Shown: positions 39,495 to 48,843 of the stretch, piece after piece
Numbering within the stretch: position 1 is the stretch's first letter
Layout: every line of letters starts with the position of its first letter
Source of the DNA: Desulfovibrio intestinalis
GTDB lineage: Bacteria > Desulfobacterota > Desulfovibrionia > Desulfovibrionales > Desulfovibrionaceae
Assembly (NCBI RefSeq): GCF_014202345.1
Contig: NZ_JACHGO010000001.1
Span: 124,001 to 188,000, forward strand
DNA length: 64,000 nucleotides
Direction of reading: 5' to 3'
The notes under the pieces: generated by a model
The model's input: the letters and a program-made list of their open reading frames with translations, nothing else
Told to the model about the DNA's origin: nothing
Database searches by the model: none
Position numbers and translations under genes: made by a program

Positions 39495-40244
39495 TTACAT
39501 ACCAATGAGGCCAACGTCCATGAGAATCAGCGCTCCAAGGGTCATGCCCCACAATAGAATGCGCGGCAGGCGAAGCCTTGCCACGAGCCAGGATGCGGCC
39601 AGTACGGCCAGCGCCCCCAGCAGGTAAACATCCCACGGAAAAGGCTTCATGCGGCTCAGGGGCAGGTGCCAGATGACCTGGGCCACCAGCGCGGCATTGA
39701 CCATTTTGAGCCTGTCTACCCAGTTGATGAGGTTGAGGCGTTTCAGGCGCACCAGCACGGGCATGCCGTGGCGCAGGCCTGAAAAAAAACTGCCCGCCCT
39801 GAAAATCAGCAGGGCAAGAAAAAATCCCACAGCAATAATGCCTGTCAGCGCCACATAGCCGGAGAGCAGCAGGGATACACTCACAAGCGCCCACAAAGGC
39901 AGCAGGGTTCCGCTGAAAAATGAATCGCCCAAGGCTGAAAGAGTCGTGGCCAGGGTTTCGCGCACCGAGCTTACGGCGTGTTCGGGCAGAGCGCCCTTGG
40001 CTATTTCTTCTTCAAGAGAAAGCAGAATGCCCACAAAGAGCGGGATCATGAAGGGGTGGGTATTGCTGTGCCCGCTGTAGCGGGCAAAGGCACGGGCGCG
40101 GGCCTCGCCTTCGGGATAGAGCCAGCACAAGGCTGGGCTCAGCACAAAAAGCAGGCCTATTTGCTGCATGCCTCTGGCTGTAGTGGCCGCATTGATGCAG
40201 CAGGTGCGGGCAAGGCAGTTGAGTGCTACGAGCGTGGGATACAT
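39495..40244 (-). CDS. PTS mannose-family EIID subunit
   Basis: A 249-residue membrane subunit of a mannose-class PTS. The N-terminus has LARTCCINAATTARGMQQIGLLFVLSP, typical of EIID (NxxxMQxxGF-like), followed by NTHPFMIPLFVGILLSLEE and C-terminal helices near 200-249. No EIIA, EIIB or EIIC is beside it, so the transporter must be completed elsewhere, or the subunit may be regulatory. ATG 40244 follows AGGA; an upstream ATG at 40286 is possible. Confidence 0.85.
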   Translation of the reverse strand: MYPTLVALNCLARTCCINAATTARGMQQIGLLFVLSPALCWLYPEGEARARAFARYSGHSNTHPFMIPLFVGILLSLEEEIAKGALPEHAVSSVRETLATTLSALGDSFFSGTLLPLWALVSVSLLLSGYVALTGIIAVGFFLALLIFRAGSFFSGLRHGMPVLVRLKRLNLINWVDRLKMVNAALVAQVIWHLPLSRMKPFPWDVYLLGALAVLAASWLVARLRLPRILLWGMTLGALILMDVGLIGM

Positions 40245-40370
40245 CTGCGAATCCTGCCCGCTCGCGCCGTGTGAAGGTATTGCCAATCAGTCTCAAGCCG
40301 CGCGGGGCATTTTTTGCGCGTGCCCTGCGGCAGCCGGGCCAAATGGCGGCGAATGGCGGCGTTGCGGTGG

Positions 40371-41228
40371 TTAGAGGTTGCCGGGACGGTCTGTGGCTGT
40401 AAGCAGGGCGTATATTTCTTTGCCGCTCCAGCCGCGCACCATATCCTGAACCCTGCGGGCGACCTGGCGAGGTTTGCCCTGCGGGCCGTCTGTTTCCATC
40501 TCCTGCTCCAGCAGGGCCATAACTTCGTTTTCAGGGCTGCGGCTCACCTGTTCAGGAGGCCCGATGATTACAGTGATTTCACCAAGCAGGTCGTCGGGCA
40601 GATCCGCACTGTTTTCCAGCCGGGTCAGTATAAATTCCTCATGCTCCTTGGTCAATTCTCGGCAAACTGCCACTTCGCGCGGGCCAAGCAGGCGAGCTGC
40701 CTGCGCGAGGCTTTCTTTCAGGCGGTCTTTTCGCTCAAAAAAAATGAGAGATCCCGGCACATGCGCAAAGGCGGCAAAAAGAGCATCGCGGCCCGAGGCG
40801 TCTCGTGGCAGAAAACCCAGAAAACTGTGCGGCAGGGGCGGTATGCCGGCTGCAGAAAGCGCCGTGACCGGGGCCGAAGGGCCGGGCAGCGGAGAAACAC
40901 TTAGCCCTTCCTTGCGGCAGGCACGCACCAGGCGATAGCCGGGGTCGGCCAGCAGAGGGGTGCCCGCATCAGAAACAAGAGCCACGTTTTGCCCTTCGCG
41001 CAGGGCGCGCAGCACACTTTCCTGCCGTTCGGCTTCATTATGGTCGTGGAAGCTCTGCAGGCGGCGCGCTTCAATGCCGCAATCGCGAAAAAGGCGGGCT
41101 GTGCGGCGCGTGTCTTCTGCAAGCACAAGATCTGCTTCGGTCAATACGGCGCGCGCTCTGGGGGAGAGGTCACCAGGGTTGCCAAGAGGTGTGGCTACTA
41201 TCCAGAGCCGGGGGGCAGTCGAAGGCAT
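40371..41228 (-). CDS. rsmI: 16S rRNA 2'-O-ribose C1402 methyltransferase RsmI
   Basis: 285 residues. The N-terminus [18 protein letters not shown] and AEDTRRTARL match RsmI (formerly YraL), and VSDAGTPLLADPGYRLVRAC holds the SAM-fold tip. It methylates C1402 of 16S rRNA. The frame is open far upstream, but the family start is at 41228. It overlaps yraN by 59 nt and is on the same strand as rnhB and trmD. Confidence 0.95.
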   Translation of the reverse strand: MPSTAPRLWIVATPLGNPGDLSPRARAVLTEADLVLAEDTRRTARLFRDCGIEARRLQSFHDHNEAERQESVLRALREGQNVALVSDAGTPLLADPGYRLVRACRKEGLSVSPLPGPSAPVTALSAAGIPPLPHSFLGFLPRDASGRDALFAAFAHVPGSLIFFERKDRLKESLAQAARLLGPREVAVCRELTKEHEEFILTRLENSADLPDDLLGEITVIIGPPEQVSRSPENEVMALLEQEMETDGPQGKPRQVARRVQDMVRGWSGKEIYALLTATDRPGNL

Positions 41229-41673
41229 GGCAAAAATGCTCCAGGTGCAGGGTAGAGCCATTGCGCAGGGCGCAGATGACATCAAAACGGCAGGGTTGGT
41301 CCCACGCTTCGTGGGCCGCCAGCCATGCGCGGGCCGCACGGCACAGGGTTCGCTGCTTGGTCTGGCTTATAGCATAGGCCGGGCCGCCGTGCTTGTCGCT
41401 GCCGCGAGTTTTTACTTCAACAAAAACAATCGTGTCGCCATCACGGCAGACCATGTCCAGTTCCAGGCGGGCCTGACGCCAGTTGCGGTCAAGCAACGTA
41501 TAGCCCTTACGCTTCAGCAGGGCTGCTGCTGCGTCCTCGCCTTCTTTGCCCAACCGCAGGTGAGAGGCTGTTGCGGGCTTTTTGTCTGTATTGCCGCCAG
41601 AGCCGCTCTGCTCATGGTGGTCTTTATGGATTTTTTTGTCAAAAAATCCTGAGAACAGGCGGCGCAGTTTCAC
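41170..41673 (-). CDS. yraN: YraN / UPF0102 nuclease-fold protein
   Basis: 167 residues. The core is [25 protein letters not shown], then [22 protein letters not shown], with the ExK pattern of the Mrr/resolvase-type nuclease fold. There is no ATG near the domain start, but a GTG at 41673 overlaps the rnhB stop as GTGA, so I chose it. The first 35 residues are charged and may be a linker. Function: a conserved genome-maintenance candidate; not proven. Confidence 0.85.
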   Translation of the reverse strand: MKLRRLFSGFFDKKIHKDHHEQSGSGGNTDKKPATASHLRLGKEGEDAAAALLKRKGYTLLDRNWRQARLELDMVCRDGDTIVFVEVKTRGSDKHGGPAYAISQTKQRTLCRAARAWLAAHEAWDQPCRFDVICALRNGSTLHLEHFCHAFDCPPALDSSHTSWQPW

Positions 41674-42389
41674 AGCAAACTGCCTTGTTGCGCAGCCGTG
41701 GGTTTTTCGCCGCACACTCCCCGGAAGGTCAGCCGATGCTGCGGGCAAGGACCAAGGCGGCGTAAAGCCTCATAGTGGTCCTTGGTGCCGTATCCCTTGT
41801 GGATTGCGAATCCGTAACCGGGCCAGCGTTTGTTCAGGCTGGTCATGAGCTTGTCACGAAAAGTCTTGGCCAGAATGGACGCTGCCGAAATGGCAGGCTC
41901 AGTGGCGTCACCGTTTACGATGGCACGCTGTGGCGGCAATGCCCCGGAGGTCTTCTGCGTCCACAGGCGGGCCAGCACAGCTTCCGGCACGGTCTTGTTG
42001 CCGTCCACAAGCAGCAGGTTCGGCGCTGTGCGCAGGTGACGCACAGCGAGGCTCATTGCCTCAAAGGTGGCCTGAAGAATATTTATGCTGTCGATGCGGC
42101 GCGGCCAGATGACGCCCAAACCCCAGCCCACTGCGCAGGCCTTGATGCAGGGGGCAAGCGCATCACGCTGCTTGGCAGTGCAGGCTTTGGAGTCCGTAAG
42201 GCCAGGCAGATCATAGGCAGCGGGCAGAATGACGGCGCATGCCACCACCGGGCCAGCCAGACAGCCGCGCCCGGCTTCGTCAATTCCCGCAATTGTGCGC
42301 GAGTCCATCATGTCTGCAGCAGAAAAGAGCAGGCTGCCTTGCATGCTGGACAGGTGCGACTGCTTGGAGTGGTGGTTTTTCACGCACAT
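41670..42389 (-). CDS. rnhB: Ribonuclease HII
   Basis: Cuts RNA in RNA/DNA hybrids and misinserted ribonucleotides. Motifs: [20 protein letters not shown] (catalytic Asp-Glu), [20 protein letters not shown] and [21 protein letters not shown]. The start is not clear: ATG 42389, ATG 42344 and ATG 42311 are all in frame, and only 42389 has a (too close) GGAG. The conserved core begins near 42300. It is co-oriented with rplS upstream (115 nt gap). Confidence 0.92.
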   Translation of the reverse strand: MCVKNHHSKQSHLSSMQGSLLFSAADMMDSRTIAGIDEAGRGCLAGPVVACAVILPAAYDLPGLTDSKACTAKQRDALAPCIKACAVGWGLGVIWPRRIDSINILQATFEAMSLAVRHLRTAPNLLLVDGNKTVPEAVLARLWTQKTSGALPPQRAIVNGDATEPAISAASILAKTFRDKLMTSLNKRWPGYGFAIHKGYGTKDHYEALRRLGPCPQHRLTFRGVCGEKPTAAQQGSLL

Positions 42390-42503
42390 TCTCCGAAATC
42401 GGGCGACAAACATACAAGAGGCGCGCCATGAGGGCGGTTGCCCGCCATCTCACAGCGCGCCGTCAAAAAGGCGCTGTATGTGTTCTGATGCCTCAGCAGG
42501 CTA

Positions 42504-42851
42504 TCAGAAGCGGCCACGCGGCTTGATACGCGCCGCTTTGCCCTTGAGGGCGCGCAGGTAGTACAGACGGCTGCGGCGCACGCGGCCCTGAGTCACCAGC
42601 TCCACACGGTCGATGAAGGGCGAGTTGATGGGGAAGATACGTTCCACACCCACGCCGTCAGAAACCTTGCGCACCGTGAAGGTGGCATTGGTGGTGCCGC
42701 GTTTGATGCGGATGACGTTGCCCTGGAAAACCTGGATGCGCTGTTTTTCGCCTTCCACGATACGCAGATGTACTTTCACCGTGTCGCCGGAGCGAAACGC
42801 GGGCACATCCATGCGCATGTTTTCCCGTTCAATTTTTTTGATGATATCCAT
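42504..42851 (-). CDS. rplS: 50S ribosomal protein L19
   Basis: 115 residues. [26 protein letters not shown] and [20 protein letters not shown] are standard L19 segments; the end is basic ([17 protein letters not shown]). It lies at the 30S-50S interface. It follows trmD, as in most bacteria. Confidence 0.98.
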   Translation of the reverse strand: MDIIKKIERENMRMDVPAFRSGDTVKVHLRIVEGEKQRIQVFQGNVIRIKRGTTNATFTVRKVSDGVGVERIFPINSPFIDRVELVTQGRVRRSRLYYLRALKGKAARIKPRGRF

Positions 42852-42927
42852 CGTAAACTCCTTGCAAATCCGGGCGGATTGTTGCGTCGTTGCGTAGCGG
42901 CGCCGATGCGTTCAGGCCGCCTGTTTG

Positions 42928-44235
42928 TCAGCAATAGTCGCCTAAAATTCTGTCTGCCAGAATAGCGGCGGCGCTGCGCACCGAAAGGTGATTATACCCC
43001 AAAAACCGCACAGGGCGAATAAGACCATCACATTGCTCCAGCACTTCGGGGGCAAGCCCCTTGGCGGTGCCGAGGCAAAGCATGACTGGTCCTTGACTGC
43101 ACCAGTGCCGCACTTCCTGTGGCGTCATGAGCGGGCCTTTATGGGCCTGCCCCTTGCCTTTGCCGGGCCAGACGGCGGAACTTGCCACCAGCCTGGGCCG
43201 GATGCCGTGCCGTGCGGTCATATGCGCCACCGCCTCGTCCAGGGAAGCCGCGGGACAAACCAGACCGAGAGCCTGCGCACGGTCGGCATTGCCTGAACCG
43301 CCCGGGCCCCGCGTCCAATGGCGCAAAATTTCATCCAGCACCCGCAGTTGGTCCTGCAAGGGGGTCACTACATGGAATGAACCCATAGCATAGCTGCGGG
43401 AAATTCGGGCTATATCGTGAATGTCGAGGTTTGTCAAAGAGGAAGCGCCGGATTTTTTTGCATCCAGCTGCACAGGATAGTGCATCAGGCAGAACGAAAG
43501 GTTGCGTCCCGGCCTTTCGCGCGGGATTTCAGCCAGGGTCTGCACGTCTTCTTTTGTCAGCGGCGCTGCATTGAGCAGGTCGGGGCGCATGCGCAGGGTT
43601 GCCTGCACAGATTGCTGCCGCCGCCACTGCGCGATAAGCGCATGGTCGCCGCCTCGCAACACTTCGGGTACGGGCAGGCCTTCCAGAACTTCCGGGCGCG
43701 TATAGTGCGGATATTCCAGAAGCCCGTGTGAAAAACTTTCGTCTTCCCCCGATTCTTCTTTACCCATAAAGCCGGGCATGAGGCGCGAAACCGCTTCGAT
43801 AACGGCCAGAGCCGCCGTTTCGCCGCCATTAAGCACCACATCACCCACACTTACGGGTTCAATGGAAAAAAGATCCAGCAGGCGGGCGTCGATGCCCTCA
43901 TAACGGCCGCAAACGATGGTCAGGTTTTCTTCCTGCGCCAGTTCACGCGCCATATCTTGCGTTAAGGGACGCCCCCCGGGAGCCATAAGCAGGATGCGCC
44001 CAGGTTGCTCAATAGAGCGCAGGGCCGCAGCCAGAGGTTCGCCCTGCATGACCATGCCGGGACCGCCGCCGTAAGGGCGGTCGTCTACATGCCGATGTTT
44101 GCTGGTACTGAAATCACGTGGATCATGAAAGGAAAAATTTACAAGTCCAGCCTCCCGCGCACGGCCCATAAGAGCGGTGGACAGGGGCGACTGAAAAAAA
44201 TCGGGAAAAAGCGAAACCAGGTGAAAACTCGGCAT
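42928..44235 (-). CDS. trmD: TrmD tRNA (m1G37) methyltransferase fused to a second SPOUT-like domain
   Basis: Residues 1-240 are TrmD: FHLVSLFPDFFQSPL, DDRPYGGGPGMVMQ, VCGRYEGIDARL and PVSVGDVVLNGGE form the knotted SAM site, and a typical C-terminal helical domain follows. From about residue 250 to 435 a second part resembles a SAM-dependent RNA methyltransferase of the PF09936 type (LMHYPVQLDAKK, NLDIHDIARISRSY, PVMLCLGTAKGLAPE), usually a separate gene. TrmD alone is about 245 residues, so this is a fusion. First gene of a minus run with rplS-rnhB-yraN-rsmI. Confidence 0.93.
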   Translation of the reverse strand: MPSFHLVSLFPDFFQSPLSTALMGRAREAGLVNFSFHDPRDFSTSKHRHVDDRPYGGGPGMVMQGEPLAAALRSIEQPGRILLMAPGGRPLTQDMARELAQEENLTIVCGRYEGIDARLLDLFSIEPVSVGDVVLNGGETAALAVIEAVSRLMPGFMGKEESGEDESFSHGLLEYPHYTRPEVLEGLPVPEVLRGGDHALIAQWRRQQSVQATLRMRPDLLNAAPLTKEDVQTLAEIPRERPGRNLSFCLMHYPVQLDAKKSGASSLTNLDIHDIARISRSYAMGSFHVVTPLQDQLRVLDEILRHWTRGPGGSGNADRAQALGLVCPAASLDEAVAHMTARHGIRPRLVASSAVWPGKGKGQAHKGPLMTPQEVRHWCSQGPVMLCLGTAKGLAPEVLEQCDGLIRPVRFLGYNHLSVRSAAAILADRILGDYC

Positions 44236-44451
44236 GGGCGGAGAGTGCCGTAAAACGTCGCGCCTTGCAAGAAGAGGTTTGCAACTAACATCAGCAGGCA
44301 GTGTGAGCTGGTTATTCAGCAGTCCCTTATTTTTTATTACCTAGCAAAGCTGGAAGTCTGCCCGCGCTGGATTCGCGTCCGGTTGGTAAAGCCGCTTTTG
44401 ACCAAGGGGGTCCGCAGTGCGCGGGTTGTAAAAAATGTTCGCCTGGGCTGA

Positions 44452-44491
44452 ATGAAGCGCGCCCGGCGCAAAAGGGCCGGGCGCGCTTCAT
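44452..44491. terminator. Strong perfect hairpin between PPTase and trmD
   Basis: A 16-bp perfect stem (ATGAAGCGCGCCCGGC, 8-nt loop GCAAAAGG, reverse complement). There is no direct U-run; a T-run appears about 20 nt later on minus. It probably ends the PPTase transcript. The rest of 44236-44566 holds no gene. Confidence 0.6.
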
Positions 44492-44566
44492 ACTATGCTG
44501 TGAACTTTTTTGGAAACCACATCCTTATCCTTGATGCAATGCCAGCTTCGATGCGCCAAAACAGGG

Positions 44567-45679
44567 CTAATCTGCTCCGGCTGACTCTACCAGCCCTTGA
44601 AAAATGCAACGCCAGTGCGCGCGCAACGGGCGGCCTGACACAACAAGGGCACTGCCAGGGTGTACCGGGGCCGCGACGCACAGCCAGTGCCCGGCACAGG
44701 GCACAAGCTGCCAGCCGATCTGTCTACATGGTTCAGCCGCGCCGGGGTAATTTTTTCCAGAGGAGAAAAACGTGCTGCCCTCACGGCAAAACTGCATAAG
44801 CCCGCGCCGCTGCCCGGAAAATCCGCTGTGCACCAGAGCCGGATCGCGCGACAGGCCAAGCCCGGCAGATTTGAGCAGGGCTTCCTTGATGGTCCAGCGC
44901 CGCAGCGCGTCACGATCCTGAAAATTTTTTGCAATGGGGGCGTTGAGTTCTTTGCTGGAAAATGCGCGCGGGTCAGGAGGCAGGCTGGTCAAAGATTCGG
45001 CGTCAACAGCAAGACAAGGACGAAAATCTTGCTGTACCTGACTTTCCTGCACGTTGCGGGATTGCTGGCATTGGTGAGATTTGTTTTCGCACCCCATGTA
45101 GCGAACTGCGCAAAAAGCCACCTGGCCGCTGTGGCTGAATGCCGCACGCCAGCCCGGCAAAACGGGACGCCCCAGATAGTCCATGTCCAGACCTTCAAGA
45201 CTTAACCATGCCAGCTGCGGATCGTGAGATTTTTGCTTCGTTGCGTCAGTTTCGTCGGCTCCTTGCGTGTCCTGTGACATATGGGCCGCAGCCATGACCA
45301 GCCGCACCAGCAGGGCGCGCGCAAGCAAGCGGCTGCATCTGGCCTTCAGCGCCGCCTCGCCGGAACCAAAACACTGAAGATGCCCGAATTGCAAGGGGCT
45401 GAGCCAGGGTAGCATGGCAGCTTCCAGGCGGTCGCACCAGTGTTGCAAAGCCCGCCCCTGCAGCAGGGGCACGGGGGAATACACAATAACAATACCCTGT
45501 TTGGCGGCCTGTGCCGCCTGTCCCCATTTCTCATTGGAAATACTGTGGCGTCTGGACATTTCAGAATACAGATTCTCTGCGCGGCTGAAGGCGCTCACCG
45601 GGGATGATTGCCCGGAGCGCGCGTGGTCTGACATCTGATAAGAAGGAGGAGGACATTCGCCCCGACTTGTTTTGTCCAT
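44567..45679 (-). CDS. 4'-phosphopantetheinyl transferase-like protein
   Basis: A 370-residue protein of the Sfp / AcpT superfamily, which moves phosphopantetheine from CoA to carrier proteins. The two metal-binding motifs are CLAVDAESL (near residue 225) and DALRRWTIKEALLKSAGLGLS (WxxKEA). FSHSGQVAFCAVRYMG matches the earlier SHS-type motif. It is longer than Sfp because of an N-terminal region of about 60 residues and a middle insert; the start may be downstream (possible Met at 16 or 41). It starts 20 nt after the EF-hand-like membrane gene. No carrier protein gene is nearby. Confidence 0.8.
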   Translation of the reverse strand: MDKTSRGECPPPSYQMSDHARSGQSSPVSAFSRAENLYSEMSRRHSISNEKWGQAAQAAKQGIVIVYSPVPLLQGRALQHWCDRLEAAMLPWLSPLQFGHLQCFGSGEAALKARCSRLLARALLVRLVMAAAHMSQDTQGADETDATKQKSHDPQLAWLSLEGLDMDYLGRPVLPGWRAAFSHSGQVAFCAVRYMGCENKSHQCQQSRNVQESQVQQDFRPCLAVDAESLTSLPPDPRAFSSKELNAPIAKNFQDRDALRRWTIKEALLKSAGLGLSRDPALVHSGFSGQRRGLMQFCREGSTFFSSGKNYPGAAEPCRQIGWQLVPCAGHWLCVAAPVHPGSALVVSGRPLRAHWRCIFQGLVESAGAD

Positions 45680-45699
45680 AACTTTTTATTGCCTTCTAC

Positions 45700-48462
45700 T
45701 TATGGTTGGGCGGCGCTTGGAGCCGGGGCAGATCCTGCACCTGGCACAAGAGCTTCCAGTATGGAGGCTGGCTTGGGGGTGGGAGCCGCCTCGGAAGAGG
45801 GCGCTTGAGCCGCGCCTGCCTTGGACTGGACGTCGGTAGTACTGGCGGAACCCTTGTCGTCTGCGTTTTTGCTGTCTTGGCTCTGATCGCCAGTTTTTTG
45901 CTTCGCCTCGGAGGGCGAAGCCTCTTTGGCGGGAGAGTTGGCGGTAGTGTCTTTGCCTTGCTGTGCCTTGTCGGCGGCTTTGCCCGGGGCTTCCGGCGAC
46001 GCTGGCTTGGCAGCGTTGGACTGCCCGCTTTTTTCTACGCCTTTACCGCCGCTGGTGCTGGTAACAGATGTAGCACTTTGCCAAAATTTTATCCATGAGG
46101 GGGCTTCTCCTTTCCATGCCCAGTAGCCGCCAAGACCAGCAGCTGCCAGAAGCAGCAGGGCCAGAATGCTGACGGCGATACGGCGTGTACGGGAATGACC
46201 AAGGCGGGCAGGCAGACCATAGGGATCGTCCAGCGAGCGTTGCGCGCCGGGGGGCATTTCACCCACAGCGGTGAGCGTGCCGCCCATAGTGAAGTTGATG
46301 GGCGCACCCGTGTTGACGGCCCAGCCAGAGGCGTCCAGCAACGGGCCCAGGCTGCGACGGCGCAGTTTGAACCACGCAACCACCATCGAAGGGCCGGAGA
46401 TGACAATGAACACACACAACAACGCCATAGGCCACCACCAGCCCAGCGAGAACAGGGATTTGGCAATATAGGTGAATGACGCGCTGACCATGCTTATGCC
46501 CACGCTAACGGCAGCAAAAATGCCTGCACTCTTGGCAATGTCAAAAGGCTGTTTTGCGGGCGGGGCTTTGGCCGGAGCCTCTGGTTTTCCCTCGGTTACG
46601 GACCCGGCCAGCTTTGAAGACGCATCGGCAATGGCCGTATCCTTGGCGGCTACCAGCTTGTGCAGCTGCTCGCCCACGAGGTTGGCGAAACGGATATAGG
46701 GGGCCCACATGGCCTCGCGCAGAGTGATGGGATTTCGTACGATACGCAGCAGGGTGCTGTCCCAGACCTGCCCGGCGTTATCTACAAAAATACCGTGGCG
46801 GCCTTCAATAAGATCATCGGCTGTGCCTGCGGTAAGGGCCGCAGCGATGGTGGCAGTCTGCTCCTCGCCGTTGGAGCCTTTGCGGACGCACAGGCAGTAG
46901 AGCAGGCACAGGTGGCTTTGCGTGGCAAGGCGCACATGGGCGTCCACAGCATCAACGTGCACGCAGAGCGAGCAGGAACGGCTGTCCAAGTAAAGGGTGC
47001 CCGCCAGAAAAATGGCCTTGTTGCCGGGTTTGTAAAAGTCGGCAAAGGAAACAAAGTTCATGAGCAGGGTGTATAGATTGGCGTGCAGCAGAATAAGCTT
47101 TTCCAGATCGCGCATGGCGTCCATACGGGGGGCGGCCAGGTCGCGCTTAACATAAAAATCAAAAGCTTCTTCAGTGTCAGTGGAGAGCAGCGCGTCCAGA
47201 TCTGCATCCGAAAGTTTGTCTACCACTTCTTCTGGGTTCAGGGGCAAAAAGGCTCTGCCAAGAGGGTCGTCAGCGGGGGCCAGCGCAAGAGGCGGCTGCC
47301 CTGACGCATTGAACGGCGTGGCGTCTTCCGGCGCTCGGGAAAAGTCTGGTTTTTGCGCCAGCAGCGTGGCATAGGGGGTAAAGCGGTTTTGAATGGCGTG
47401 CCATGTGTCTTCATCAAGGGAGCAGGCAGCGTCTTCACTGCTCTGGCCGTCCTTGGTCAGTGGCAGCACAGCCTCGAAAAGACGCCGAAAGGCGCGCATA
47501 TCCTTTTCCCACGCGGGGTTGATGCCTGCTTGCAGGTCAAGAGGCTGCCCGGCGGCAATTCTGGCCAGCGGGCGGCGGCCGAGGTGCTCCATTGAAAAGA
47601 GCCCGGCCTCGGCGCTTTCTTGCAGGCCAATCTCATTTTCTTCATTGAGTGCGGGCAGGGTTTGCGGTGCAAAAGCCGCCATGCGGCAACGGGCGAAATA
47701 GTCATCAATCTTGGGGCCGAGCCGCTGCATGAGGCTCCAGGCCTCGTCAGTGTCGCGGCCCAGGGGCAGTTCTGCTTCGTGCGTTTTTTGCCGCCACTGA
47801 AGAACCTCATGCAGCACTTCACGAAACCGTGCGGCAAGAGCGGCGTCGAGACCCGGCGTGCCAGAATCGTCACGCATGCCGCCCACAACTTTGAGGCCTG
47901 TGAGAATAAAGTGGCGAACCGCCTCACCAGATGCATCCTGCGCCTCTACCGAGGTGGAAGGCACTATGCCGTCGCCATTGAAGGCGTATCCGGCTGCAGC
48001 ATTGAGTGCTATCGCCGTTTGGTGGCGGTCGATCTGCGTTCTGTCGGCGGCATCGGTCTTGTCCAGCACCAGCCGGGCTGCGGCCAAAAGACTTGCTCCT
48101 TCGGGCGTGTCTTCGCGCAGCAAGGCCAAAGGAAGCTCTGCGCGGCGCTCCCTGAGCTGCGAGGGGTGGCTTACACGCTGGCAAAGCCAGGCCACGGCAT
48201 CCAGAATTTCTTTGGCGCGTATGCGTTTGTCGTTATCAACATCCAGCAGGGCCAGGGTTTGAGCATCAAACTCAAGCCCGTGTATGGGGCAGCTCAGAGC
48301 CATCCAGAGCTTGGGATCAAGTTTGCCCAGATTTTGCCATTCCGCATCGGTGGACAAAAGAGCCTGATCAAGGCCGGCCATGCGGCGAAAGGTAAATGCG
48401 GGGCCGGAAGGGACTGTGGCAGCTGCTGTATCTGAGGAAGATTTGTCAGTGTGTGCGGGCAT
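45700..48462 (-). CDS. Large membrane protein with EF-hand-like loop, function unknown
   Basis: A 920-residue protein I do not recognise by name. Residues 74-85, DVDNDKRIRAKE, fit a calcium-binding EF-hand loop (D1, D3, D5, I8, E12). The next 500 residues look soluble and mixed. Membrane helices lie near 640-705 (IFAAVSVGISMVSASFTYIA; WWWPMALLCVFIVISG) and near 768-792 (RRIAVSILALLLLAAAGLGG). The last 110 residues are Ser/Ala/Lys/Glu-rich and probably disordered. A MITE-like copy lies just upstream (48511-48661). The PPTase gene is directly downstream and probably co-transcribed. No function can be assigned. Confidence 0.7.
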   Translation of the reverse strand: MPAHTDKSSSDTAAATVPSGPAFTFRRMAGLDQALLSTDAEWQNLGKLDPKLWMALSCPIHGLEFDAQTLALLDVDNDKRIRAKEILDAVAWLCQRVSHPSQLRERRAELPLALLREDTPEGASLLAAARLVLDKTDAADRTQIDRHQTAIALNAAAGYAFNGDGIVPSTSVEAQDASGEAVRHFILTGLKVVGGMRDDSGTPGLDAALAARFREVLHEVLQWRQKTHEAELPLGRDTDEAWSLMQRLGPKIDDYFARCRMAAFAPQTLPALNEENEIGLQESAEAGLFSMEHLGRRPLARIAAGQPLDLQAGINPAWEKDMRAFRRLFEAVLPLTKDGQSSEDAACSLDEDTWHAIQNRFTPYATLLAQKPDFSRAPEDATPFNASGQPPLALAPADDPLGRAFLPLNPEEVVDKLSDADLDALLSTDTEEAFDFYVKRDLAAPRMDAMRDLEKLILLHANLYTLLMNFVSFADFYKPGNKAIFLAGTLYLDSRSCSLCVHVDAVDAHVRLATQSHLCLLYCLCVRKGSNGEEQTATIAAALTAGTADDLIEGRHGIFVDNAGQVWDSTLLRIVRNPITLREAMWAPYIRFANLVGEQLHKLVAAKDTAIADASSKLAGSVTEGKPEAPAKAPPAKQPFDIAKSAGIFAAVSVGISMVSASFTYIAKSLFSLGWWWPMALLCVFIVISGPSMVVAWFKLRRRSLGPLLDASGWAVNTGAPINFTMGGTLTAVGEMPPGAQRSLDDPYGLPARLGHSRTRRIAVSILALLLLAAAGLGGYWAWKGEAPSWIKFWQSATSVTSTSGGKGVEKSGQSNAAKPASPEAPGKAADKAQQGKDTTANSPAKEASPSEAKQKTGDQSQDSKNADDKGSASTTDVQSKAGAAQAPSSEAAPTPKPASILEALVPGAGSAPAPSAAQP

Positions 48463-48510
48463 ATACTATCCATTTATATAAAAGAAGGCGTGCTTCTGTA
48501 ATATATTAGG

Positions 48511-48661
48511 CTAGCGCATTTTAGCTGTGAAAAAGTTTAAATGCTCCAGCGTTGGCGAGAGTGCAGCGCGCCACAACGTGGCGTGGATTCTGCCGGAATT
48601 GCATTTTTCGGCAGAATGACAGCTTTGAAATATGAAGTATTTCAAAGCTGTTCTGCTCTAA
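48511..48661 (+). repeat. MITE-like element, subfamily B
   Basis: About 151 bp. The left end is CTAGCGCATTTTAGCTGTGA and the right end is TTTCAAAGCTGTTCTGCTCT. The whole length aligns with the 49406-49557 copy, including the shared GTGGATTC and inner TTCGGCAGAAT segments. It sits 48 nt upstream of the EF-hand-like gene start. The rest of 48463-48843 holds no gene. Confidence 0.75.
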
Positions 48662-48843
48662 AGACAGCCGTAGGCCAGTTTTATAATGAGCCCGGAATAC
48701 CCCATCGCGAGGTGTGGTAGATGTTATGGGTAATGGTTATCAAAGAATTGATGTCAGGTCGAGCAAATTACTCTTGCGGGCAGCCTTGTGGTGAAGAATA
48801 TGCAAGTTCACTGGTGTGGCGTACGAGGGCTGTAAAGGCGGGA

